Notes under the pieces: generated by a model
What the model saw: only the letters and a program-made list of their open reading frames with translations
Database searches by the model: none
What the model was told of the DNA's origin: nothing
Source: an uncultured Porphyromonadaceae bacterium
Lineage (GTDB): Bacteria > Bacteroidota > Bacteroidia > Bacteroidales > Muribaculaceae
Assembly: GCA_947166165.1 (NCBI GenBank)
Contig: CAMVDK010000195.1
Location: 1-5,772, forward strand
Length of the DNA stretch: 5,772 nt
Reading direction: 5' to 3'
Made by a program: the position numbers and the translations under genes
Shown here: positions 1 to 5,166 of the stretch, in pieces
Layout: every line of letters starts with the position of its first letter
How positions within the stretch are numbered: position 1 is the stretch's first letter

Positions 1-33
1 GAGGAGGGCGGGCCATAGCGGCTCGCCCTCCTC
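1..33. terminator. Strong GC-rich hairpin at the left window edge, possible terminator
   Basis: Bases 1-10 are an exact reverse complement of bases 24-33. The stem continues inward through a G-T wobble (11/23) and three more pairs (12/22, 13/21, 14/20) to a 5-base loop at 15-19, about 14 pairs in all. No T-run follows directly on the plus strand; the next T-run is at 81-87. A T-run for minus-strand transcription would lie outside the window. It could end transcription of an unseen gene on the left or stop read-through leftward. The stem is certain; the terminator role and strand are inferred. Confidence 0.45.
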
Positions 34-40
34 ATTATAA

Positions 41-80
41 TTCGAGTGTTCGAGCATTCGAACATTCGAGCATTCGATTC
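41..80. repeat. Tandem 8-bp repeat, five copies, consensus TTCGAGCA
   Basis: Five consecutive octamers all begin TTCGA: TTCGAGTG (41-48), TTCGAGCA (49-56), TTCGAACA (57-64), TTCGAGCA (65-72) and TTCGATTC (73-80). Two copies match the consensus exactly and the last is degenerate. Each unit contains the self-complementary TCGA, so the array can fold on itself: 41-53 pairs with 58-70 (13 pairs, two of them wobbles) around the loop GCAT. A run of seven Ts follows at 81-87. It is intergenic, so changes in copy number would not disturb a reading frame seen here. Confidence 0.8.
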
Positions 81-135
81 TTTTTTTGGGGTGGATTATT
101 GCGCCTCGAGGAGCGCTTGGTAGTTGCAATGCAGC

Positions 136-192
136 CACCCGCCAGCACCGACGCCGTCATCGTGCCGTCATCGCCCGCAAATGGGGCGGGTG
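136..192. repeat. Intergenic inverted repeat enclosing an 11-bp-spaced direct repeat
   Basis: CACCCGCC at 136-143 is the reverse complement of GGCGGGTG at 185-192, with 41 bases between. Inside this span GCCGTCATCG occurs twice, at 153-162 and 164-173, so the period is 11 bases. The stretch 88-192 has no supportable reading frame, promoter or RNA gene. The repeats are exact but short, and could be chance in GC-rich DNA or remains of a longer structure past the rplS terminator. Confidence 0.4.
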
Positions 193-230
193 AAAAAACA
201 ATGAGGGCCTCCTTGGTTGGAAGTCCTCAT
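193..230 (-). terminator. Rho-independent terminator of rplS
   Basis: Read on the minus strand, ATGAGG (230-225) pairs with CCTCAT (206-201). After a one-base mismatch, CTTCC pairs with GGAGG (one G-T wobble) around the loop AACCAA. TG and six Ts (198-193) follow the stem directly. The stem begins 29 bases past the rplS stop codon, the usual place for an intrinsic terminator. With the rplS promoter at 710-739, it suggests rplS is transcribed alone. Confidence 0.85.
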
Positions 231-259
231 GTTTTGGTTCGTCGTTGCAGGGCCGAAGA

Positions 260-622
260 TCAGGCCTCCTTCTTGACGATGCGGCGCTCTTTGATGCGTG
301 CCTTCTTGCCGGTGAGCTTGCGCAGGTAGTAGAGCTTGGCGCGACGCACCTTGCCATGCTTGTTGATGGTGATGCTGTCGATGAACGGCGACTCGATGGG
401 GAAGATGCGCTCCACACCGATGTTGTCGCTGATTTTGCGAACGGTGAACCGTTTTTTCTCGCCGTGGCCGTTGATCTTGATCACAACGCCGCGATACTGC
501 TGGATACGCTCCTTGTTACCCTCTTTGATGCGGTAGGCAACGGTGATGGTGTCGCCAGGGAAAAACTCGGGTAACTCTTTGCCAGTGGCAAAAGCTTGCT
601 CAGCAACTTTGATTAAATCCAT
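260..622 (-). CDS. rplS: 50S ribosomal protein L19 (bL19)
   Basis: bL19 is a large-subunit ribosomal protein located at the interface with the 30S subunit. The 120-residue product is a normal family length. Family landmarks are FPGDTITV (residues 21-28), the RIQQYRGVVI strand (39-48), the block from FTVRKISDNIGVERIFPI to SPFIDSI (59-84), and the C-terminal signature GKVRRAKLYYLR (90-101) followed by a lysine- and arginine-rich tail suited to binding rRNA. The frame stays open upstream to 670, but family members start at the MDLIK-type N-terminus, so the ATG at 622 is chosen; an in-frame ATG at 664 would add an atypical 14 residues. The gene stands alone, with its own promoter (710-739) and terminator (193-230). 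No rpsP-rimM-trmD neighbours, as in the E. coli operon, are visible. Its codons look less GC-rich than those of parE, as expected for a highly expressed lysine-rich protein. Confidence 0.97.
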   Translation of the reverse strand: MDLIKVAEQAFATGKELPEFFPGDTITVAYRIKEGNKERIQQYRGVVIKINGHGEKKRFTVRKISDNIGVERIFPIESPFIDSITINKHGKVRRAKLYYLRKLTGKKARIKERRIVKKEA

Positions 623-703
623 TGTAGTAGTTTGATTAAACCAGTAAATATCAATCCGTAACATACGCAAGCCACACTATTTTCTTGCCAGAGGTTGCGA
701 AAA
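623..703 (-). promoter_or_regulatory. rplS 5' leader, about 80 nt, possibly structured
   Basis: If transcription starts about 7 bases after the -7 box, the mRNA leader runs from about 703 to 623. On the minus strand CGCAA (699-695) can pair with TTGCG (670-666), extended by CC (694-693) with GG (673-672) past a one-base bulge. GCAAG (688-684) can instead pair with CTTGC (671-667), which excludes the first stem. TTTAATCAAA occurs at 640-631 and again just inside the gene at 617-608. No purine-rich Shine-Dalgarno sequence is visible, which is common in Bacteroidota. A regulatory role is inference only. Confidence 0.4.
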
Positions 704-709
704 GCGGTG

Positions 710-739
710 CAAAGGTACAACTTTTTTCCGAACCGGCAA
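710..739 (-). promoter_or_regulatory. Bacteroidota-type promoter of rplS
   Basis: On the minus strand the -7 box TACCTTTG (717-710) matches TAnnTTTG exactly. A TTG (739-737) lies upstream with a 19-bp spacer, within the range expected for the Bacteroidota primary sigma factor. The predicted start is near 703. The promoter faces away from the parE promoter, with 84 bp between the two -33 elements. Confidence 0.8.
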
Positions 740-823
740 TGGATTGAGCGAAATATTTTCTGCGATGTGCAAAACAGGGAGCGGCTGAGGGACGGCGGTG
801 GCCACAAAAAAAGTTAAACGGCG

Positions 824-853
824 TTGGGGGGTGGAGCGTTTTTTGTAACTTTG
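824..853 (+). promoter_or_regulatory. Bacteroidota-type promoter of parE (and probably coaD)
   Basis: The -7 box TAACTTTG (846-853) matches TAnnTTTG exactly. TTG at 824-826 is the -33 element, with a 19-bp spacer. The predicted start is near 860, leaving a leader of only about 20 bases before the parE ATG at 880. No Shine-Dalgarno-like sequence is seen. A T-run (839-844) precedes the -7 box. Confidence 0.8.
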
Positions 854-879
854 CAAGTTATTTAGCATGACTAGTACTG

Positions 880-2841
880 ATGACAGATGATCAAGAAATG
901 AGAATAGCTGCTCCGGCGGCGAGCGACTTTGGCGGCTACGACCGCCTGCGCACGCTCACTCCTCGCGAGCACATCCGGCAACGGCCGGGCATGTACATCG
1001 GCAAACTGGGCGACGGCAGCCAGAGCGACGACGGCGTGTATGTGCTGATCAAGGAGGTGATGGACAACAGCATCGACGAGTTCAACACGGGCTACGCCAA
1101 GCCGCTAATCAGCATCGACGTGGCCGACGGCACGGTGGCCATACGCGACTACGGGCGCGGCATCCCGCTCGACCAGGTGCGCGACGCGTCGAGCAAGATG
1201 AACACGGGCGCGAAATACGACACGCAGAACTACAAGCGCTCGGTGGGTCTGAACGGCGTGGGCATCAAAGCGGTGAACGCGCTCTCGACGGAGTTCCACA
1301 TCCGCTCGGTGCGCGACGGCAAGGCCTCGATGGTGGACTACCGCGAGGGGCTGGTGACGGCCGAGAGCGGCATCGTGGCGGCCGACGACGGCGAGGAGAA
1401 CGGCACGCTGGTGCGCTTCAGGCCCGACATCTCGATTTTCAAGAACTATGAGCTGCGGCTCGACATCGTGGAGACGATGGTGAAGAACTACTCGTTCCTG
1501 AACACGGGTCTGACCATCGTGCTCAACGGCAAGCGCTACCACTCGCGCGGCGGCCTGAGCGACCTGGTGAAGGAGAACATGACCAGCGAGCCGCTGTATC
1601 CGCTGATGCACTTCCGCAGCGACGACATCGAGGTGGTGATCACCCACGCGCCGCAGATGGGCGAGGAGTTCTACTCGTTTGTCAACGGTCAGCACACCAC
1701 TCAGGGCGGCACGCACCAGAGCGCGTTCCGCGAGGCGCTGTCGCGCACCATCAAGGAGTTCTACGGCAAGAACTTCGAGTACAGCGACATCCGCAACGGC
1801 ATCGTGGCGGCCATCAGCCTGAAGGTGGAGGAGCCGGTGTTTGAGTCGCAGACCAAAATCAAGCTGGGCAGCTCGGTGATGTGGAAGGACGGCCCCACCA
1901 TCTACAAGTTCATCAACGACTACATCAAGAAGGAGCTTGACGACTACCTGCACAAGACGCCGGCCACGGCCGACGTGCTGCTGAAGAAGATACAGGACAG
2001 CGAGCGCGAGCGCAAGGCGATAGCCGGCGTGACCAAGCAGGTGCGCGAGCGCGCCAAGAAGGCGGCGCTGCACAACGACAAGCTGCGCGACTGCCGGGTG
2101 CACTTCAACGACACGCGCGCGCCCAAGGACGGCGACCGCCGCGACGAGTCGATGATTTTCATCACCGAGGGTCTGAGCGCGAGCGGGTCGATCACCAAGA
2201 TCCGCGACGTGGAGACGCAGGCCGTGTTCTCGCTGCGCGGCAAGCCGCTGAACACCTACGGCCTGGAGCCGAAGAAGGTGTACACCAACGAGGAGTTCGC
2301 GCTGCTGCAGGCTGCGCTCAACATCGACGACGGCATCGACGGCCTGCGCTACAACAAGGTGATCATCGCCACCGATGCCGATGTCGACGGCATGCACATA
2401 CGCCTGCTGCTGCTCACCTATTTCCTGCAGTTCTATCCCGAGCTGGTGAAGACGGGGCACCTCTACATCTTGCAGACGCCGCTGTTCCGCGTGCTGAACA
2501 AGAAGGAGGCCAAGCGCAAGAGCCGGCCGGTGAAGAAGGAGCAGAAGGAGAAAGCACCCGAAACCTACTACTGCTACAGCGACGAAGAGCGCGTGGCGGC
2601 TATCAACCGCCTGGGCGACAACGCCGAAATCACGCGATTCAAAGGTCTGGGCGAGATTTCGCCCGAGGAATTCAAAGACTTCATCGGCCCCGACATGCGC
2701 CTCGACCGCGTGTCGCTGCGCAAGGAGGACGCGGTGAACGACATGCTGGCCTTCTTCATGGGCAAGAACACGATGGAGCGGCAACTGTTTATTATCGACA
2801 ACCTGGTGATTGAAGATGACGAAGACATCACAGTGCACTGA
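880..2841 (+). CDS. parE: DNA topoisomerase IV subunit B (ParE-type, type IIA topoisomerase ATPase/TOPRIM subunit)
   Basis: This 653-residue subunit would pair with ParC to decatenate and relax DNA using ATP in the cytoplasm. The N-terminal GHKL ATPase domain shows EVMDNS (E59 likely catalytic base, N63 for Mg-ATP), DYGRGIP (90-96) and GLNGVGIKAVNALS (123-136). The transducer domain follows to about 400. The TOPRIM domain has TEGLSASG (E430 metal ligand) and TDADVDG (D499, D501, D503); QTPLFRV (532-538) and RFKGLGEISPEEF (586-598) follow. The opening QRPGMYIGKLGDGSQSDDG and the SVGLNGVG loop fit the Bacteroidota ParE form rather than GyrB. Leucine 432 sits where most relatives have Asp (EGDSA). 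A lysine-rich insert occupies about 541-559. The start at 880 follows the promoter closely; M7 (898) is a less likely alternative. ParC is not in the window. The last 26 bases overlap coaD. Confidence 0.95.
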   Translation: MTDDQEMRIAAPAASDFGGYDRLRTLTPREHIRQRPGMYIGKLGDGSQSDDGVYVLIKEVMDNSIDEFNTGYAKPLISIDVADGTVAIRDYGRGIPLDQVRDASSKMNTGAKYDTQNYKRSVGLNGVGIKAVNALSTEFHIRSVRDGKASMVDYREGLVTAESGIVAADDGEENGTLVRFRPDISIFKNYELRLDIVETMVKNYSFLNTGLTIVLNGKRYHSRGGLSDLVKENMTSEPLYPLMHFRSDDIEVVITHAPQMGEEFYSFVNGQHTTQGGTHQSAFREALSRTIKEFYGKNFEYSDIRNGIVAAISLKVEEPVFESQTKIKLGSSVMWKDGPTIYKFINDYIKKELDDYLHKTPATADVLLKKIQDSERERKAIAGVTKQVRERAKKAALHNDKLRDCRVHFNDTRAPKDGDRRDESMIFITEGLSASGSITKIRDVETQAVFSLRGKPLNTYGLEPKKVYTNEEFALLQAALNIDDGIDGLRYNKVIIATDADVDGMHIRLLLLTYFLQFYPELVKTGHLYILQTPLFRVLNKKEAKRKSRPVKKEQKEKAPETYYCYSDEERVAAINRLGDNAEITRFKGLGEISPEEFKDFIGPDMRLDRVSLRKEDAVNDMLAFFMGKNTMERQLFIIDNLVIEDDEDITVH

Positions 2842-3355
2842 GCCATCGCCGGCCCCGGGCGAAGCACAGCGGCGCGTGGCGCTGTTTCCGGGGTCGTTCG
2901 ACCCCTTCACGCGTGGCCACGAGAGTATCGTGAGGCGCGCCCTGCCGCTGTTCGACGAGGTGGTGGTGGCCGTGGGTGTGAACATGGCTAAGCGCGGCCT
3001 GCTCTCGCGCGAGCAGCGCAAGGCGTGGATCGAGAGTGTGTTTGACGGCGAACCGCGCGTGCGCGTGATTACCTACACGGGGCTGACGGCCGACGCGGCG
3101 CGCGAGTGCGGCGCGGGATTCCTGCTCCGGGGCGTGCGCACGCTCCAGGACTTCGAGACCGAGATGCACATGGCCGAGGTGAACCGCGAGCTGTCGGGCC
3201 TGGAGACGGTGTTGCTCTACACGCTGCCGGAGCTGGGCCACGTGAGCAGCAGCATCGTGCGCGAGCTGATGGCCTACGGCCGCGACGTGGGCAGCCTGCT
3301 GCCCGAGCGCGGCGACAAGCGAATCATCGAGAACACCGGGAGCCGGGTGGAGTGA
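2816..3355 (+). CDS. coaD: Pantetheine-phosphate adenylyltransferase (phosphopantetheine adenylyltransferase)
   Basis: CoaD transfers AMP from ATP to 4'-phosphopantetheine, giving dephospho-CoA, the next-to-last step of coenzyme A synthesis, in the cytoplasm. In the 179-residue reading, the nucleotidyltransferase motif FPGSFDPFTRGH is at 24-35, ending in the family T/HxGH motif (T32-H35). LRGVRTLQDFE (104-114) and VSSSIVRE (143-150) match the RG(L/V)R and SSTxVR motifs of the family. The start is uncertain. ATG 2816 overlaps parE by 26 bases and adds about 18 residues (rich in S, P, A, E) before the usual N-terminus. TTG 2810 is also possible. GTG 2876 would give 159 residues, the typical family size, 34 bases after parE. 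The ATG is preferred because it is the only ATG near the family start and the overlap favours coupling. The C-terminus runs somewhat beyond the short Bacteroides form. Confidence 0.93.
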   Translation: MTKTSQCTEPSPAPGEAQRRVALFPGSFDPFTRGHESIVRRALPLFDEVVVAVGVNMAKRGLLSREQRKAWIESVFDGEPRVRVITYTGLTADAARECGAGFLLRGVRTLQDFETEMHMAEVNRELSGLETVLLYTLPELGHVSSSIVRELMAYGRDVGSLLPERGDKRIIENTGSRVE

Positions 3356-3395
3356 AGCAGCCTCACACGGCCTTATTGCCGAACGCCACAAGGCA

Positions 3396-3423
3396 GTGGC
3401 CTCGGCACAACCCTTTAATCTTG
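3396..3423 (+). promoter_or_regulatory. Probable promoter of the S41 peptidase gene
   Basis: TAATCTTG (3416-3423) matches the Bacteroidota -7 box TAnnTTTG at all but one specified base. The -33 element is poor: GTG at 3396-3398 with a 17-bp spacer is the nearest match. The site lies in the 83-bp gap after coaD, 15 bases before the peptidase ATG. No clear terminator separates coaD from the peptidase, only a 5-bp hairpin (3385-3389 with 3396-3400) without a T-run, so read-through from the parE promoter is also likely. Confidence 0.5.
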
Positions 3424-3438
3424 CATCTTAAAACAACT

Positions 3439-5076
3439 ATGAGAAAAATACTATTAGCCGTGGCTTGCTTGGTGGCAGCCACGATGGCAAGTGGAGAGCG
3501 CATGCCCGAAAGCATGCAGCAGAACATGAACAAGCTGATGAACGCGGTGTTCGGCGTGAAGGCTTTCTACGTCGACTCGGTCGACGACGGGCAGCTGGTG
3601 GAGGACGCCATTCGTGGCATGCTGGAGAAGCTGGATCCGCACAGCACCTACACCGACGCCAAGGAGACGCGCGAGGCCATCGAGCCGCTTCAGGGCGAGT
3701 TTGAGGGCGTGGGCATCCAGTTCAACATGAAGGAGGACACGCTCTATGTGATCCAGACCATTGCCAACGGCCCGAGCGAGCGCGTGGGCATCATGGCCGG
3801 CGACCGCATCGTGACGGTGAACGACACGGTGATTGCCGGCGTGAAGATGGCCCGGCGCGACATCATGAAGCGCCTGCGCGGCAAGAAAGGCACGAAGGTG
3901 ACCGTGGAGGTGAAGCGTCGCGGCGTGCCGGAGCTAATCACCTTCCGCATCACGCGCGACAAGATTCCGCTGCACACCGTCGACGCGAGCTACATGCTCG
4001 ACGAGCGGACGGGCTACGTGCGCATCAGCTCGTTTGGCGCGAAGACCCACAGCGAGATGATGGATGCGCTCGACAAGCTGAGCAGCCAGGGCATGGAGCA
4101 GCTGGTGCTGGACCTGACCGACAACGGCGGAGGCTTCCTCAACGCGGCAGTTGACATGTGCAATGAATTCCTCGGCGAGGGCCAGATGATTGTGTACACC
4201 GACGGGCGCGCCGTGGGCCGCCGGGAGGAGCACGCCAAGGGCAACGGCCACTACAAGCGGCTGCCCATGGTGGTGCTAGTGAACCAGTCGTCGGCGAGCG
4301 CGTCGGAGATTTTCGCCGGTGCGATGCAGGACTGGGACCGCGCTGTGGTGGTGGGCCGCCGCACCTTTGGCAAGGGACTGGTGCAACGCCCGTTCGACTT
4401 CTCCGACGGCTCGATGATCCGTCTCACCGTGGCGCACTACTACACGCCCAGCGGCCGCTGCATCCAGAAGCCCTACGAGAAGGGCAACCGCAAGGCCTAC
4501 AGCGACGACCTGCTGGCGCGCGAGCGCGAGGGCGAATACTTCCACCTCGACAGCATCCACTTTGCCGACTCGCTGCGCTACGCCACGCTGGTGAACCACC
4601 GGCCGGTGTATGGCGGCGGCGGTGTGATGCCCGACATCTACGTGCCCATCGACACCACCGAATACAGCACCTACTACCGCGACCTGGTGGCCAAGGGCAT
4701 CGTGAACCAATATGTGGTGAGCTATGTGGACCGCCATCGCGACCGGCTCAAGCTCCAATACGGCTCGCTGGCCGACTTCGACCGCCACTTCGCGCTGACC
4801 GAGGCCGAGATGGCCGACTTCATCGCGCTGGGCGAGAAGGACAGCGTGCACTACGATGAGGACAAATACCGCCGCAGCGAGCGCATGCTGCGCACGATGA
4901 TCAAGGGGCTGGTGGCCCGCGACGTGTTTGCCGAACCGGGGGCCTACAGCATGGTGGTGAACCACTACAACCACGACGTGAAGGCCGCGCTCGAGGTGCT
5001 CTACGACCGCGAGCGCTTCGAGCGGCTGCTGCGCGAGGGTAACCGCGACTATGAGCGACTGGTGAAGAAGCCGTGA
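3439..5076 (+). CDS. S41-family C-terminal processing peptidase (CtpA/Prc-like), exported
   Basis: A 545-residue serine protease of the tail-specific type, which trims or degrades envelope proteins from their C-termini. Residues 1-19 form a Sec signal peptide (RK, then hydrophobic ILLAVACLVAATM; cleavage probably near 17-19), so it acts in the periplasm. The helical segment EDAIRGMLEKLDPHSTY (55-71) is typical of the family. A PDZ domain spans about 85-165 (GVGIQF, GIMAGDRIVTVND). The catalytic core has LDLTDNGGGFL (224-234), NQSSASASEIFAGAMQD (282-298) and TFGKGLVQ (309-316). By spacing with E. coli Prc, S287 is the nucleophile, K312 the base, and Q316 and D298 the other conserved residues. 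About 140 residues after 405 have no domain I recognise. The frame is open back to 3106, but ATG 3439 supplies the signal peptide and follows a promoter-like site. Cys10 is too near the N-terminus for a convincing lipobox. The substrate is unknown. Confidence 0.93.
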   Translation: MRKILLAVACLVAATMASGERMPESMQQNMNKLMNAVFGVKAFYVDSVDDGQLVEDAIRGMLEKLDPHSTYTDAKETREAIEPLQGEFEGVGIQFNMKEDTLYVIQTIANGPSERVGIMAGDRIVTVNDTVIAGVKMARRDIMKRLRGKKGTKVTVEVKRRGVPELITFRITRDKIPLHTVDASYMLDERTGYVRISSFGAKTHSEMMDALDKLSSQGMEQLVLDLTDNGGGFLNAAVDMCNEFLGEGQMIVYTDGRAVGRREEHAKGNGHYKRLPMVVLVNQSSASASEIFAGAMQDWDRAVVVGRRTFGKGLVQRPFDFSDGSMIRLTVAHYYTPSGRCIQKPYEKGNRKAYSDDLLAREREGEYFHLDSIHFADSLRYATLVNHRPVYGGGGVMPDIYVPIDTTEYSTYYRDLVAKGIVNQYVVSYVDRHRDRLKLQYGSLADFDRHFALTEAEMADFIALGEKDSVHYDEDKYRRSERMLRTMIKGLVARDVFAEPGAYSMVVNHYNHDVKAALEVLYDRERFERLLREGNRDYERLVKKP

Positions 5077-5103
5077 CGGAGAGCGGCCAGCCACATTGCA
5101 ACG

Positions 5104-5154
5104 GCGGCCAGAAGGACTCGGCAATACCGTCCTTCTGGCCGCTATAGTATTTTT
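5104..5154 (+). terminator. Intrinsic terminator after the S41 peptidase
   Basis: GCGGCCAGAAGGAC (5104-5117) is a perfect 14-base reverse complement of 5129-5142, around an 11-base loop. Five Ts follow at 5150-5154 after a 7-base AT-rich gap. It lies 27 bases past the peptidase stop, between two convergent genes. Read on the minus strand the same stem has no T-run after it, so any role in ending the capA-like transcript is less certain. Confidence 0.75.
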
Positions 5155-5166
5155 GCGTGCAGATGA

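Noticed and set aside
99..329. A 76-codon plus-strand frame in the left intergenic region.
   Set aside because: It overlaps the rplS terminator and the 3' end of rplS on the other strand, has no promoter and no recognisable product.
623..670. N-terminal extension of rplS to 670 (TTG) or 664 (ATG).
   Set aside because: bL19 proteins begin at the equivalent of the ATG at 622; the extra residues resemble no family member and lie in the leader.
1105..3021. A 638-codon open frame on the minus strand across parE and into coaD.
   Set aside because: It is a shadow of GC-rich codon use in parE. The product is rich in V, L, H, Q, A and R, has no recognisable motif, and overlaps a certain gene over nearly all its length.
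3106..3438. In-frame upstream extension of the S41 peptidase by 111 codons.
   Set aside because: It runs through coaD in another frame, is arginine- and alanine-rich shadow sequence, and would bury the clear signal peptide that starts at 3439.
3457..3468. LAVAC near the start of the S41 peptidase as a lipoprotein lipobox.
   Set aside because: The cysteine is residue 10, leaving too short a signal peptide; the hydrophobic stretch continues past it to a standard cleavage site.
4276..5124. A 282-codon open frame on the minus strand opposite the S41 peptidase.
   Set aside because: Same cause: low-complexity V/H/A/L-rich product opposite a well-supported gene, with no motif.
5148..5155. TATTTTTG matches the -7 promoter box on the plus strand.
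   Set aside because: It coincides with the terminator T-run, has no TTG at the right distance upstream, and would only drive antisense to the capA-like gene.
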